Source: Bacteroidia bacterium
Lineage (GTDB): Bacteria; Bacteroidota; Bacteroidia; Chitinophagales; Chitinophagaceae
Direction: 5' to 3'
NCBI GenBank assembly: GCA_030429205.1
Contig: JAUICZ010000001.1
Location: 1,106,806-1,170,805, forward strand
Length of the DNA: 64,000 nt
The position numbers and the translations under genes were made by a program. Positions 18,777 through 28,831 of the stretch are shown here, piece after piece. How positions within the stretch are numbered: the stretch's first letter is position 1; every line of letters begins with the position of its first letter. The notes under the pieces were generated by a model. It was given only the letters and a program-made list of their open reading frames with translations, had not been told where the DNA came from and did no database searches.

Positions 18777-18843
18777 ATAAATCAGCCCTGTAATTCTATA
18801 AAAATGTACAGAAGTTTGTTTTACCTATGTTTAACCTGAAAAG

Positions 18844-18877
18844 AAAAACGACCTGCTGAATTTCTTCGCAAGTCGTT
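18844..18877 (-). terminator. Terminator of tRNA-Phe
   Basis: On the minus strand, AACGAC-TTGC...GCAGGTCGTT forms a hairpin with one mismatch followed by TTTTTC, starting 12 bases after the tRNA 3' end. Confidence 0.65.
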
Positions 18878-18888
18878 GATTTTGTTTG

Positions 18889-18961
18889 TGGTGTGGGGCG
18901 GGATCGAACCGCCGACACAAGGATTTTCAGTCCTTTGCTCTACCAACTGAGCTACCGCACC
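18889..18961 (-). tRNA. tRNA-Phe (GAA)
   Basis: On the minus strand a complete 73-base cloverleaf is visible: 5' acceptor GGTGCGG with 3' CCACACC (one C-A mismatch), D-arm GCTC/GAGC, anticodon arm AAGGA-CTGAAAA-TCCTT with anticodon GAA, and T-arm GGCGG-TTCGATC-CCGCC. CCA is only partly encoded. Its 3' end faces the decayed mobile region on the left. Confidence 0.95.
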
Positions 18962-19022
18962 AACCGTTATTGGGATGGCAAAAATAGAACTAATCTTTTA
19001 ATTACCAAAAGCATTTTTTTAA

Positions 19023-20375
19023 TTATAGTTTTTCCACCTTTTCCCGATACACTATTCCATTGTCGTCAGCCACTGTCAGCATGTATAAGCCGCTGGATAA
19101 CATACCTATATCCAGTGTTAGTCCGCTCATGAAATTACCGTCTAATACTGCTTGTCCGGTAAGTGAACAGAGCTTATAAGAATAGTTTTTAAATATGTCA
19201 GTCACCACAATATGCAGGGTGTTCTTTGTAGGGTTAGGGTAGCTTGCTACTTTGGTTCCATCTTTTAAAATGCTTGTTACACCTGAGTAGTTAGGATCAT
19301 ATATCTCAATGATCTTATCTACAAAGCTACCTGTTCCACCGGCGTTCGAGTTACTGGTAGAGATATATATTCTGCCGTCAGGGTCAATACATACGGCTCT
19401 TATTCTGTTGCCGCTTACCAGGCTTATTGGGTTAATAGTGGTTACATCATCGAAGGTACTGTTCAGTTTCAATTGATACAGGTTACGGTTTTTTAAAGTC
19501 CCCATCAGTATAGATTCCTTCAATTGCGGAAACATAGGGTGATTGTAATAATCAATCCCACTAACGGCGAGTGTCGGTGTCCATGCATGTATGGGTTCTA
19601 CAACATTCGAGTCATTGCAAAAAGTAGTTTCGGCGCTATTATCGCAGTACCCTTTTACTGTCGGCCAGCCATAGTTACGTCCTTTCATTAGGATGTTAAC
19701 TTCATCGTCTGTAGACGGCCCGTGCTCAGAACTATATATCCTGTTATTTGCATAAACCAATCCCTGTGCGTTTCGGTGTCCCCAGCTCCATACCGGAGAG
19801 TTGGGGTCCGGGTTATCAGCAGGAATAGTACCATCCAGGTTAATGCGCAGCGTTTTACCATTCAGTGCCGATACATCCTGGGCAATACTCTGGTTCGCTG
19901 CATCGCCCGTGGTTATATATAGTTTGTTATCTACTATCAACAGCCGGCAACCATTATGAATATTAGTACCATCAATACCTTCAATAAGTGTCGTGGGGTT
20001 TGCTAAAACATCAGAACTGCTGTAGTGTGTGTATCTGACTATACGCTCTTTGTAGCCATTATCAATATAATTATAAGCGACATATAAAAAATGGGTATTG
20101 TTAAAATCGGGGTGTAAAGCCATGCCCAGCATACCACCTTCGTTTTGTATCACCGTATTTGTTTCGTGGTAGAGCGTGTCCAGTTGTTTTGTGGAGGGGT
20201 CTAGTCTGCAGATATACCCGTTCTTTTGAGTGAACCATATATGATTATCCGGACCATATACCAACTCCCAGGGAATGAATAAATTATCAGCCACAACACG
20301 TGTGGTCATCTGTGCATCCGACTTGCAGCTGCTGAATAATAGAGCAATAAATAATAATGTAAATAAATGCTTCAT
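19023..20375 (-). CDS. PQQ-type sugar dehydrogenase (GSDH family) with T9SS tail
   Basis: This 450-residue exported protein matches the soluble glucose/sorbosone dehydrogenase propeller: DNLFIPWELVYGPD, GGMLGMALHPDF, the catalytic-histidine region NIHNGCRL, WSWGHRNAQGL, SSEHGPSTDDEVN and NYGWPTVKG. Such enzymes oxidise aldoses in the periplasm or outside the cell with PQQ. Residues about 370-450 form a T9SS sorting tail (ASYPNPTKNTLHIVV, SGLYMLTV). The leader contains both a possible lipobox (LFSSC) and a possible signal-peptidase I site after DAQ; the T9SS tail favours the latter. It stands alone, divergent from pnuC. Confidence 0.85.
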   Translation of the reverse strand: MKHLFTLLFIALLFSSCKSDAQMTTRVVADNLFIPWELVYGPDNHIWFTQKNGYICRLDPSTKQLDTLYHETNTVIQNEGGMLGMALHPDFNNTHFLYVAYNYIDNGYKERIVRYTHYSSSDVLANPTTLIEGIDGTNIHNGCRLLIVDNKLYITTGDAANQSIAQDVSALNGKTLRINLDGTIPADNPDPNSPVWSWGHRNAQGLVYANNRIYSSEHGPSTDDEVNILMKGRNYGWPTVKGYCDNSAETTFCNDSNVVEPIHAWTPTLAVSGIDYYNHPMFPQLKESILMGTLKNRNLYQLKLNSTFDDVTTINPISLVSGNRIRAVCIDPDGRIYISTSNSNAGGTGSFVDKIIEIYDPNYSGVTSILKDGTKVASYPNPTKNTLHIVVTDIFKNYSYKLCSLTGQAVLDGNFMSGLTLDIGMLSSGLYMLTVADDNGIVYREKVEKL

Positions 20376-20432
20376 ACTACTAAAGTTAAGATATCTATAG
20401 GGTTATAACGTTTAGCCACTATTTTTGTTGCT

Positions 20433-21047
20433 ATGTCTTTATCGGGTATAGCATATGAATTTACGGTACAGCTGATGCAAACTACTGTTACAGAGGCTAT
20501 CGCTGTGGTGTTTGGTATCATCAGTGTAGTATTGGCCAACAGGAATCATGTATTACTGTACCCTACAGGTATCATCAGTACAACATTGTTCATATACATT
20601 ATGGCCAGTGTGGGTTTGTACGCAGAAACATTATTGAATGGTTATTATCTGGTGATGAGTATTTACGGATGGGCGCGTTGGCAAAAAAATAAAGAAAACA
20701 TGAGTGCTGTAGCGATATCGCATAATAACAAAACAGATTGGCTGGTCACAGCAGGTATTGTTGCTGGTGGGTTTATAATATTATACTTAACCCTTAGTAA
20801 TTTTACAGATTCTAATGTTCCTCTTCTGGATGCAATTGTCACTTCTTTTGCATGGGCGGGCATGTGGCTTTTGGCAAAACATAAAATAGAGAATTGGGTA
20901 CTGCTAAACATTTCTAATGCGATAGCTGTTCCCTTATTGGTATATAAAGGATTGCCAATGACGGCTTTGCTAACGGTGATATTATTTACAGTGGCAGTGT
21001 TTGGATACTTTAGATGGCGTAAGCTGTATAGACAACAACATGGGTGA
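20433..21047 (+). CDS. pnuC: Nicotinamide riboside transporter PnuC
   Basis: The 204-residue protein has about seven hydrophobic segments and the PnuC hallmarks EAIAVVFGIISVVLANRN, YPTGIIST and YGWARW. It imports nicotinamide riboside, which the overlapping downstream kinase would trap by phosphorylation. A TATTTTTG promoter element at 20420-20427 lies only five bases before this ATG, so translation might be leaderless or start at the next ATG (20475). Confidence 0.9.
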   Translation: MSLSGIAYEFTVQLMQTTVTEAIAVVFGIISVVLANRNHVLLYPTGIISTTLFIYIMASVGLYAETLLNGYYLVMSIYGWARWQKNKENMSAVAISHNNKTDWLVTAGIVAGGFIILYLTLSNFTDSNVPLLDAIVTSFAWAGMWLLAKHKIENWVLLNISNAIAVPLLVYKGLPMTALLTVILFTVAVFGYFRWRKLYRQQHG

Positions 21048-21576
21048 TATAAAAAAGATAGTGGTTATTGGTCCTGAAAGCACAGGAAAGAGTACACTGA
21101 GTGAGGCCTTGGCTAAAGAGTTGAAAACAACCTGGGCCAAAGAAGTTGCCAGAGAATACTTAGAGCATTTATCTGCAGAAGGAAAGACATACGGTGAGGA
21201 TGATCTGCAGGCGATTGCCATATTACAGGTTTTAGAAGAAGAAGAAGCATTGCATAGAGCCACTAAGTATGCTATTTGTGATACAGACTTGCAGGTGATA
21301 AGAGTATGGAGCGAAGCCAGGTATGGTAGGTGTAATAAATGGATATTAGAGCAGATTGCAGAAAGAACCTGTGACATGTATCTGCTCACTAATATTGATA
21401 TGCCTTGGGAGGATGACCCTTTAAGAGAACACCCGGCTCCTGAAGAGCGAGCATACTTTTATAATTTATACAGAGATATAGTACAACAGTCTGGTAAACC
21501 GTGGGTAGATATCAGCGGTACACACGATGAAAGAGTAAGTAAGGCTCTGGAGGCTATACATCATCAATGGAAATAG
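21040..21576 (+). CDS. nadR: NadR-type ribosylnicotinamide kinase (P-loop ATPase)
   Basis: The 178-residue protein begins with a P-loop (VVIGPESTGKSTL, residues about 8-20) and has CDTDLQVIRVWSEARYG and the PWEDDPLREH stretch typical of the C-terminal kinase domain of NadR. The N-terminal repressor and NMN adenylyltransferase domains of enterobacterial NadR are absent, as is common in Bacteroidota. Its ATG overlaps the pnuC stop by eight bases, so import and phosphorylation of nicotinamide riboside are coupled. The start at 21040 is preferred over an upstream TTG. Confidence 0.85.
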   Translation: MGDIKKIVVIGPESTGKSTLSEALAKELKTTWAKEVAREYLEHLSAEGKTYGEDDLQAIAILQVLEEEEALHRATKYAICDTDLQVIRVWSEARYGRCNKWILEQIAERTCDMYLLTNIDMPWEDDPLREHPAPEERAYFYNLYRDIVQQSGKPWVDISGTHDERVSKALEAIHHQWK

Positions 21577-21588
21577 TATTTTTATAGT

Positions 21589-22209
21589 ATGCTGTTAGAG
21601 ATACATCCCGATAATCCGCAACCGCGTTTGATAAACGAGGTGGTACAGGTATTGAGAAATGGCGGGGTGATCATTTACCCTACAGATACTATTTACGGTA
21701 TCGGCTGTGACATCTACAACCCAAAAGCAGTAGAGCGTGTGTGCCGGATAAAAGGGGTAGACCCTAAGAAGGCTCAGTTCTCTTTTGTATGTTCAGACCT
21801 CAGTCATATATCCGATTATACAAAGAGTATAGATACCCCCACATTCAGGTTGCTGAAAGCAGCATTGCCGGGCCCGTTTACTTTTATACTCAAAGCCAGT
21901 AAACAGGTACCCAAACTTTTAAAAACTAAAAAAGATACGGTAGGTATCCGCGTGCCGCAGCACAACATCTGCAACATGATAGTAGCAGAGCTGGGCAACC
22001 CCATCATGAGTACCTCTTTACCGACAGATGATGATGTAGAATACTATACTGATCCTTATTTGATGGAAGAGAAATTCGGGAACATGGTCGATATAGTGAT
22101 AGACGGGGGACATGGTAATTTAGCCGCATCAACAGTAATAGATTGTACTACTAACGAGCCTGAAATGATAAGAGAAGGTGCAGGCGATTGGGAATCGTTA
22201 TTGTATTAA
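21589..22209 (+). CDS. Sua5/YciO/YrdC family threonylcarbamoyl-AMP synthase-like protein
   Basis: The 206-residue protein has the YrdC fold signatures GGVIIYPTDTIYGIGCD, KKAQFSFVCSDLSHI, ALPGPFTFILK and VGIRVPQH. Family members make threonylcarbamoyl-adenylate for the t6A modification of tRNA. This one is closer in style to the YciO subfamily, whose exact role is less certain. It starts 12 bases after the kinase gene and is followed after 22 bases by ligA, so all four genes may be one transcript. Confidence 0.85.
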   Translation: MLLEIHPDNPQPRLINEVVQVLRNGGVIIYPTDTIYGIGCDIYNPKAVERVCRIKGVDPKKAQFSFVCSDLSHISDYTKSIDTPTFRLLKAALPGPFTFILKASKQVPKLLKTKKDTVGIRVPQHNICNMIVAELGNPIMSTSLPTDDDVEYYTDPYLMEEKFGNMVDIVIDGGHGNLAASTVIDCTTNEPEMIREGAGDWESLLY

Positions 22210-22231
22210 CAGACACAGTTTTTCATACAAC

Positions 22232-24370
22232 ATGTATACAACACAAGACGAGCAAAGACTATATAATTTAGCCAAAGAGCTATTGGCATCCGATAGTGAT
22301 AACAAAGAAAGAGTTAGTGAGTTGAGAGATGTCATTAACTATGCAGATAGAAGATATTATGTGCAAGACGAACCTGTACTGGCAGATGTGGAATATGATA
22401 CGCTGTTTAAAAAGCTGAAAGATATCGAAGCTAAACACCCGGAGCTGGTAACGCCTGATTCGCCTACACAAAGAGTAGGTTCATCTTTAATTACAGCTAC
22501 TACTTCTTCTTCTACAACAACGACTACCACTAAGTCACCGAAAAACTTCCCGACGGTGAGCCACTTAGTGCCCATGTTAAGCTTAGATAATACTTATAAT
22601 GCAGATGACCTGAATGATTGGGATAAGCGTTGTAAAGAGTATGCAGGTACAGATAATATTGAGTATTGTGTAGAGCCTAAATATGATGGTGCCAGTATCT
22701 CTTTGATATACGAGAACGGCCAACTGGTGCGTGGTGCTACCCGTGGCGATGGTGTGCAGGGAGAGGAGATAACCACTAATGCAAAGCTCATTCGTTCATT
22801 GCCTTTGTCTGCTGCATTTAATAATGATAGTATTGAGCAGGTAGAGATACGTGGTGAAGTAGTGATACACAAAGATGTTTTTGCAAAGTTCAACGAGCAG
22901 CGAACAGCTGAAGGTTTAGCACCTTTGGCAAACCCTCGTAATGCAGCATCAGGAACATTAAGAATGTTAGACCCGCAAGAGGTGTCTAAGCGTAAACTAA
23001 GTGCTGTTGTATACCACATCAGCGACTATACTTTAGATGAAGGTAAAGAAGCACCTGCTGCTTTAACCAATCACTACGATGCTTTGCAGTGGTTGTATGG
23101 TTTAGGTTTTCCTACGCCTGTAAAAGAGATGAAGGTGTGCAAGAGTATTGATGAAGTGATAGCTTTTTGTGCAGCATTTGAAGAGCGCAGGGATGACCTG
23201 CCATTTGAAGTAGACGGGTTGGTAGTAAAAGTGAACAGCTTTGACACACAAGATAAAATGGGCATGACATCGCACCACCCACGCTGGGCAGTAGCTTATA
23301 AATTTAAAGCAAGGCAGGCTACCAGCAAGTTGTTAGATGTAGACTATCAGGTAGGGCGTACGGGTGCTATTACACCGGTAGCAAAAATAGAGCCCACACC
23401 TATAGGTGGCGTTACGGTAAGCTCTATTTCTTTATTTAACGAAGACGTAGTAAAAGAAAAGAATCTGCGTAAAGGCGACACTGTTTTGATAGAGCGTGCG
23501 GGTGATGTAATACCATACATTGTAAAATCATTACCTGAGCTGCGTGATGGAAGTGAAGAGGAGATCGTATTCCCGAAAGAATGCCCTGTATGCCATGATA
23601 GATTAGTGCGCCCCGAAGGAGAGGCGGTATGGCGTTGTAATAATATTAGTTGCGAAGCACAAGTGGTAGAACGCATTATACACTTTGCCAGTAAAGCAGC
23701 AATGGATATACGCAACTTAGGAGAGTCGAACATCCGTAAGTTTTATGAACTGGAATTACTGAAAGACATACCGGGTATTTACAAAATAAACTGGGATGCG
23801 GTATTGGCGCTGGAAGGCTTTAAAGAAAAGTCTGTCAACAACTTGAAAGAAGCTATAGAAAAATCTAAGGAGCAACCGCTGAACAGGGTGATATTTGGTT
23901 TAGGCATCCGATATGTGGGAGAGACCACAGCCAAAACTTTAGCGTCTGCCGTACAGCATTTAAAAGACCTGAAAGACTGGAACGAAGAGCAGCTATCTGC
24001 GTTAGAAGATATTGGGCCTAAGGTAGCATCGTCTGTAGTACAGTTCTTTAAAAATGAAGACAACCTGCACATGCTAGATGAACTGGAGCAGGCTGGGTTG
24101 AGTTTAGAGAATAAGCATTTCGGCAACAAGCAGTCGGGTGGAGTACTGGAAGGGAAAACCTTCTTGTTCACGGGTACGCTCACCAAGTTTAAACGCAGCG
24201 ATGCAGAAGCGATGGTAGAGCAACGTGGTGGTAAAAAGCTGAGTGGTGTCAGCAGTAAGCTGAACTACTTAGTAGTAGGTACAGACGCAGGCTCTAAGCT
24301 GGAGAAAGCTAAGAAGCTGGGTACGGTAACTATCCTGAACGAAGATGAGTTTCTGGAAATGCTGCAATAA
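22232..24370 (+). CDS. ligA: NAD-dependent DNA ligase LigA
   Basis: The 712-residue ligase is complete: the N-terminal NAD-binding domain (YYVQDEPVLADVEYD), active-site Lys150 in EPKYDG, an OB-fold (DYQVGRTGAITPVAKIEP), a four-Cys zinc finger (CPVCHDRL to CNNISC), HhH motifs, and a C-terminal BRCT domain from about residue 637 (GKTFLFTGTL). It seals nicks in replication and repair. Unusual is a Ser/Thr-rich insertion at residues 86-103 just before FPTVSHLVPMLSL, where other LigA proteins have only a few residues. ATG 22232 fits the family start. Confidence 0.97.
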   Translation: MYTTQDEQRLYNLAKELLASDSDNKERVSELRDVINYADRRYYVQDEPVLADVEYDTLFKKLKDIEAKHPELVTPDSPTQRVGSSLITATTSSSTTTTTTKSPKNFPTVSHLVPMLSLDNTYNADDLNDWDKRCKEYAGTDNIEYCVEPKYDGASISLIYENGQLVRGATRGDGVQGEEITTNAKLIRSLPLSAAFNNDSIEQVEIRGEVVIHKDVFAKFNEQRTAEGLAPLANPRNAASGTLRMLDPQEVSKRKLSAVVYHISDYTLDEGKEAPAALTNHYDALQWLYGLGFPTPVKEMKVCKSIDEVIAFCAAFEERRDDLPFEVDGLVVKVNSFDTQDKMGMTSHHPRWAVAYKFKARQATSKLLDVDYQVGRTGAITPVAKIEPTPIGGVTVSSISLFNEDVVKEKNLRKGDTVLIERAGDVIPYIVKSLPELRDGSEEEIVFPKECPVCHDRLVRPEGEAVWRCNNISCEAQVVERIIHFASKAAMDIRNLGESNIRKFYELELLKDIPGIYKINWDAVLALEGFKEKSVNNLKEAIEKSKEQPLNRVIFGLGIRYVGETTAKTLASAVQHLKDLKDWNEEQLSALEDIGPKVASSVVQFFKNEDNLHMLDELEQAGLSLENKHFGNKQSGGVLEGKTFLFTGTLTKFKRSDAEAMVEQRGGKKLSGVSSKLNYLVVGTDAGSKLEKAKKLGTVTILNEDEFLEMLQ

Positions 24371-24373
24371 GTT

Positions 24374-25264
24374 TTATACAAGAGAAGAGGTGGCGTTCAT
24401 CTCTTCTTCTTTCTCTTTGGTCATGTCGCGGGTAACTTTTGCATAACCATTCAGTTCGCCTGTCAGTTCATTACGCAATGCAGTGATAACCACATTAGCC
24501 CAAAACTTAGTACCATCTTTTTTTATACGCCAGCCTTCGCTGGTAGCACGGCCCATTGTTTCGGCTTGCTTTAAAAGTGTTTCCGGTATTAGTGCTTTAC
24601 GCTCCTCTTCTGGGTAAAAAACAGAGAAGTGCCTACCGATAATCTCGTCAGCAGTATAACCTTTTAGTTTGTGTGCTCCTTTGTTCCAGTCAATAATAAT
24701 GCCGTTGGTGTTCAGCATAATTATAGAATAATCATCTACCTCGTTTACAAATGTTTTATACAGGTTGGATACATTATCTGTTTTTGTGGCCTGATTAGAC
24801 AAATCGCGTTCATACTCTGAAATTGTTTTTTCAGCCGCCATTCTTTCAGACAGGTCGCGAGTGATTTTTATAAATCCTATATGGTTGCCGTCTTTATCGT
24901 TTATGCTGGTAATGACAACACCTGCCCAAAACTTATCATCATATTTTGCAAACCGCCAGCCTTCGTGTTCGGCACGGCCTTCTTTACGAGCCTTTTCCAA
25001 TAATTGTGCAGGTAAAGATGTTGCCTGGTCTTCTTTAGAAAAAAATACGCTGAAGTGCTTGCCAATTACTTCTGCTGCAGTGTATCCCTTAATTCTTTCA
25101 GCACCTTTATTCCATGATTTTATTTGCCCTTCAGCATCAAGTATAAATATGGCGTAATCGCTTATTTGAGATATAAGAGAATCAAAAGAAAGGTCGGAGA
25201 TATTTACTATTTTATCAAATGACATTTGATCTTTGTTTTTATCGCTACTGGTAGTCATCGGCAC
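24374..25264 (-). CDS. Protein with two PAS domains and no output domain
   Basis: The 296-residue cytoplasmic protein contains two closely similar PAS/PAC units (about 25-145 and 165-285), each with the pattern WNKGAxxxKGYTAxEVIGxHFSVF and GWRxxKxxxKFWAxVVIT. They end in ITRDLSER and VTRDMTKE, the usual entry to a kinase coiled coil, but no kinase or GGDEF domain follows. It may act as a sensor partner for a kinase elsewhere. It is convergent with ligA, with only three bases between them. Confidence 0.85.
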   Translation of the reverse strand: MPMTTSSDKNKDQMSFDKIVNISDLSFDSLISQISDYAIFILDAEGQIKSWNKGAERIKGYTAAEVIGKHFSVFFSKEDQATSLPAQLLEKARKEGRAEHEGWRFAKYDDKFWAGVVITSINDKDGNHIGFIKITRDLSERMAAEKTISEYERDLSNQATKTDNVSNLYKTFVNEVDDYSIIMLNTNGIIIDWNKGAHKLKGYTADEIIGRHFSVFYPEEERKALIPETLLKQAETMGRATSEGWRIKKDGTKFWANVVITALRNELTGELNGYAKVTRDMTKEKEEEMNATSSLV

Positions 25265-25392
25265 ATATATAAATTAACGCAAATGTTTAACGAATGGTTA
25301 CGTTGATCATAATAAACTTAAACAAAATAATGCGCTAAATCATACAAATACAATGCCATTATTAAGTTTGTTTTTACTAAGAAAACATATTA

Positions 25393-25424
25393 TTTGAGCT
25401 TATAACGCCACTGTACTACCTTTG
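25393..25424 (+). promoter_or_regulatory. Bacteroidota-type promoter of metH
   Basis: TTTG at 25393-25396 and TACCTTTG at 25417-25424 are separated by 20 bases, an exact match to the Bacteroidota -33/-7 consensus. The metH ATG is at 25448. I saw no cobalamin or SAM riboswitch in the short leader. Confidence 0.75.
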
Positions 25425-25447
25425 CACGCGTTACACGGAAATTTTAT

Positions 25448-28129
25448 ATGACAGATAGGAATACCTTTTTAAGATTAAGCGGACTTGAACCACTGGTAGT
25501 GCGCCCCGACAGCAATTTTGTGAATGTAGGTGAACGTACTAATGTGACGGGCTCGCGCAGGTTTGCCAGGCTTATTCGTGAAGATAAATACGAAGAGGCG
25601 TTATCTGTTGCCCGCCAGCAGGTAGAAAATGGTGCGCAGATTTTGGATGTGAACATGGATGATGCCCTTTTAGATGGTGTACAGGTCATGACCAAGTTCA
25701 TCAACCTGTTGCAGGCAGAACCCGATATAGCCAAAATCCCTATCATGCTCGACTCGTCGAAGTTCGAGATCATAGAAGCAGGGTTGAAGTGTATACAAGG
25801 TAAATGTGTAGTGAACTCTATCTCTTTAAAAGAAGGTGAAGAGAAGTTTTTGCATCAGGCACGTATCTGTAAAAACTTTGGTGCAGCCGTAGTGGTGATG
25901 GCTTTTGACGAGCAGGGACAGGCAGATACCTTACAACGCAGGGTAGACATCTGCCAGCGTGCATATGATATACTGACACAACAAGTAGGCTACGAAGCGC
26001 AGGATATCATCTTCGACCCGAACATATTTGCGATTGCGACAGGTATTGAAGAACACAATAGCTACGCACTTGATTTTATAGAAGCTACCCGCATCATTAA
26101 ACAGCGCATGCCGCATGTGAAAGTGAGCGGTGGGGTGAGTAATGTATCGTTCTCCTTTAGAGGGAACGAGGCAGTGCGTGAGGCGATGCACAGTGTGTTC
26201 TTATATCATGCCATCCGTGCAGGTATGGACATGGGTATCGTGAATGCAGGGCAGCTACAGATATACGATGACATAGAACCGCAACTAAAAGAGTTGTGCG
26301 AAGATGTGATACTGAACCGTAACGATGAGGCTACGGACAAGTTGTTGGCTTTTGCAGAAACGGTAAAACAATCAGACAAGAAAGAAAAGAAAACAGACGA
26401 ATGGCGTAATGCTGATGTGGTAGAGCGTTTGAAACACTCGCTGGTACACGGTATTACCGATTATATAGATGAGGATACCGAAGAGGCACGTTTGAGGTAT
26501 GATAAGCCGCTGGAAGTGATTGAAGGTCCGTTGATGGACGGTATGAATGTAGTGGGCGACTTGTTTGGTAGTGGTAAGATGTTTTTACCGCAGGTAGTAA
26601 AGAGTGCCCGTGTGATGAAGAAGAGTGTGGCGTATCTGTTCCCGTTTATTGAAGAAGAAAAGAAGAAAAACCCGCAGCCTGAAAAAGGTGGTGCAGCTAA
26701 AATATTAATGGCCACTGTAAAAGGTGACGTGCACGATATTGGTAAGAACATCGTAGGTGTGGTATTAGGTTGTAACGGGTACGAGGTGATAGATATGGGT
26801 GTGATGGTGCCAGCCGATAAGATACTGGACGAAGCAGAAAAGCACGATGTAGATATCATCGGGCTGAGTGGATTGATCACACCATCGCTGGATGAGATGG
26901 TACACGTTGCTAAAGAGATGAAGCGTCGTGAGATGAAGCAGCCATTATTGATTGGTGGTGCGACTACATCACGGATGCACACGGCAGTGAAAATAGCCGG
27001 GCAGTACGATAATGGTGTAGTGCATGTTTTGGATGCCAGCCGTAGTGTGACCATTGCAGGTAACTTATTGAAGAAAGAAGCTAAGGCTGGTTTCTTACAA
27101 GGCGTTAATGATGAGTACAAACAGCTAAGGGCAGACTTTGAGAAAAAACGAGGCACTAAAGAATACATTTCTTTCGAGCAGGCGCAGCAAAATGCAACAC
27201 ATATCGATTGGGATAATTACACACCACCTGCACCGAGCTTCATTGGTACAAAAGAGTTGGATAACTACAACCTTGCAGAGATACGTGAGTATATAGACTG
27301 GAATCCATTCTTTATAGCATGGGAGATGAAAGGTAAGTTTCCGCAGATACTGGAAGACGAACATTCAGGTGCAGAAGCTACCAAGCTGTACAACGATGCC
27401 AACGCTATGCTGGATAAGATCATAGAAGAAGGGTGGTTAACGGCAAGAGGCGTAGTAGGTTTTTGGGAAGCACATAAAGTAGCTGCCGATACCATTGAAC
27501 TGAAAGATGATAAAGGACATGAATTGTGTTTCTTAGAAAGTATAAGACAGCAACAAAAGAAAGCAGCGGGGCAACCAAGCTTCTCATTGTCTGACTATAT
27601 ACAACCTGCCGAAAAAGGTACAGACTATATGGGTGCCTTTGCAGTGAGCATGCATGGTATAGAACCGCATATACAGAAGTTTATTGATGAGCATGATGAC
27701 TACAATAAGATCATGCTGCAGGCAATGGCAGATAGATTGGCAGAAGCCTTTGCAGAACTATTGCACAAGCGTACACGCACAGAGTTCTGGGGTTATGCTA
27801 AAGATGAGGTGTTGACTAATGAAGATATTGTAAAAGAAAAGTATCAGGGTATACGCCCGGCACCGGGTTATCCGGCCTGCCCGGACCATACAGAAAAACA
27901 CAAATTGTTTAAACTGCTGAATGCTACAGAAGCTACAGGTATCAAACTAACGGAATCGTTGGCTATGTATCCGGCAGCATCAGTTTGCGGTTGGTACTTC
28001 AGCCACCCCGAGAGCCGATATTTTGGTATTGGTAAAATTCAGCACGATCAACTGGAAGATTATGCACGCCGTAAAGGCATGAGCATAGAGGAAGCAACAA
28101 AATGGTTATCACCCATACTTGAAGGTTAA
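25448..28129 (+). CDS. metH: Methionine synthase MetH, lacking the homocysteine-binding domain
   Basis: The 893-residue protein starts directly with the pterin-binding domain ([15 protein letters not shown]), followed by the cobalamin-binding module with GDVHDIGKN (His429 coordinating cobalamin), [11 protein letters not shown] and [14 protein letters not shown], and the AdoMet reactivation domain with [12 protein letters not shown]. It transfers the methyl group from methyltetrahydrofolate via cobalamin. The N-terminal zinc/homocysteine domain of full-length MetH (about 330 residues) is absent. In several Bacteroidota it is a separate gene, but none is adjacent here, so a partner must be encoded elsewhere. 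Confidence 0.95.
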   Translation: MTDRNTFLRLSGLEPLVVRPDSNFVNVGERTNVTGSRRFARLIREDKYEEALSVARQQVENGAQILDVNMDDALLDGVQVMTKFINLLQAEPDIAKIPIMLDSSKFEIIEAGLKCIQGKCVVNSISLKEGEEKFLHQARICKNFGAAVVVMAFDEQGQADTLQRRVDICQRAYDILTQQVGYEAQDIIFDPNIFAIATGIEEHNSYALDFIEATRIIKQRMPHVKVSGGVSNVSFSFRGNEAVREAMHSVFLYHAIRAGMDMGIVNAGQLQIYDDIEPQLKELCEDVILNRNDEATDKLLAFAETVKQSDKKEKKTDEWRNADVVERLKHSLVHGITDYIDEDTEEARLRYDKPLEVIEGPLMDGMNVVGDLFGSGKMFLPQVVKSARVMKKSVAYLFPFIEEEKKKNPQPEKGGAAKILMATVKGDVHDIGKNIVGVVLGCNGYEVIDMGVMVPADKILDEAEKHDVDIIGLSGLITPSLDEMVHVAKEMKRREMKQPLLIGGATTSRMHTAVKIAGQYDNGVVHVLDASRSVTIAGNLLKKEAKAGFLQGVNDEYKQLRADFEKKRGTKEYISFEQAQQNATHIDWDNYTPPAPSFIGTKELDNYNLAEIREYIDWNPFFIAWEMKGKFPQILEDEHSGAEATKLYNDANAMLDKIIEEGWLTARGVVGFWEAHKVAADTIELKDDKGHELCFLESIRQQQKKAAGQPSFSLSDYIQPAEKGTDYMGAFAVSMHGIEPHIQKFIDEHDDYNKIMLQAMADRLAEAFAELLHKRTRTEFWGYAKDEVLTNEDIVKEKYQGIRPAPGYPACPDHTEKHKLFKLLNATEATGIKLTESLAMYPAASVCGWYFSHPESRYFGIGKIQHDQLEDYARRKGMSIEEATKWLSPILEG

Positions 28130-28821
28130 TGACAGAAGCAGCACATAGAGAACAAGTGACGGAACAAAGAGGAACAAACTCTAAGGTATTAAGGGCATTG
28201 GCCAATGTAGTATCATATATACTACACCCGATGTTTATGCCCGTGGTGATGACGTATGTATTATACATCCTTAGCCCGGTTACATTTGCACAGTACGAAA
28301 AGAAAGATGATATTTTGTTAGGTGGAGGGGTAGACCTTGTATTGATACAAATAGCGATCAGTACGGTGGTTTTTCCTTTGATAGTGGTATTGATATTAAA
28401 GGGGCTGGGTATGATAAGTAGCATACAAATGCGTACCCGTAAAGAACGCATCATTCCGTTGATTGCATCTATGGTTTTTTACTGGTGGATCAGCCATGTA
28501 TTTAAAAGCAACAATGCGCCGGTTATATTACAAACTGTATTACGCGGTGCATACTGGGGGTTGATATTGGTGTTTCTAGCCAGTATATTCTTTAAGGTAA
28601 GTATGCACACTGCGGCAGCGGGCGGCATGCTGGGTATTTTAACTTTATTGCTCATCACCAGCCCGGTAGAAATGAGTATACCGTTCTTCATAAGTATCAT
28701 AGTAGCAGGTATTATTGGTACAGCCAGATTAATGCTGGGGGCACATACTACTTTTGAGGTGGTAGTAGGTTATATCATAGGTTTTGTAGCACAGTTTGCT
28801 GCCTATTGGTGGGTTATATAA
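28129..28821 (+). CDS. PAP2-superfamily-like membrane protein
   Basis: This 230-residue integral membrane protein has about six hydrophobic segments. It retains traces of PAP2 phosphatase motifs: KVSMHTAAAGG (SxH motif) and ARLMLGAHTTFEV (R-x5-H-x3-E, where catalytic enzymes have D). The first motif is weak. It may be a divergent lipid phosphatase or an inactive relative. The ATG overlaps the metH stop (TAATG), so the two are translationally coupled, although no functional link is obvious. Confidence 0.6.
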   Translation: MTEAAHREQVTEQRGTNSKVLRALANVVSYILHPMFMPVVMTYVLYILSPVTFAQYEKKDDILLGGGVDLVLIQIAISTVVFPLIVVLILKGLGMISSIQMRTRKERIIPLIASMVFYWWISHVFKSNNAPVILQTVLRGAYWGLILVFLASIFFKVSMHTAAAGGMLGILTLLLITSPVEMSIPFFISIIVAGIIGTARLMLGAHTTFEVVVGYIIGFVAQFAAYWWVI

Positions 28822-28831
28822 CAGCTGCTGC

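Noticed and set aside
20381-20388. A promoter for the sugar dehydrogenase (TAACTTTA, minus strand)
   Set aside because: It ends only six bases from the start codon and has no upstream element, so it is not convincing.
25264-25447. A cobalamin or SAM riboswitch before metH
   Set aside because: The promoter leaves a leader of only about 20 bases, and no conserved aptamer motif is visible.
26461-27168. A 235-codon open frame antisense to metH
   Set aside because: It is composed of Ser/Pro/Thr-rich antisense translation of a well-conserved gene and has no recognisable domain.
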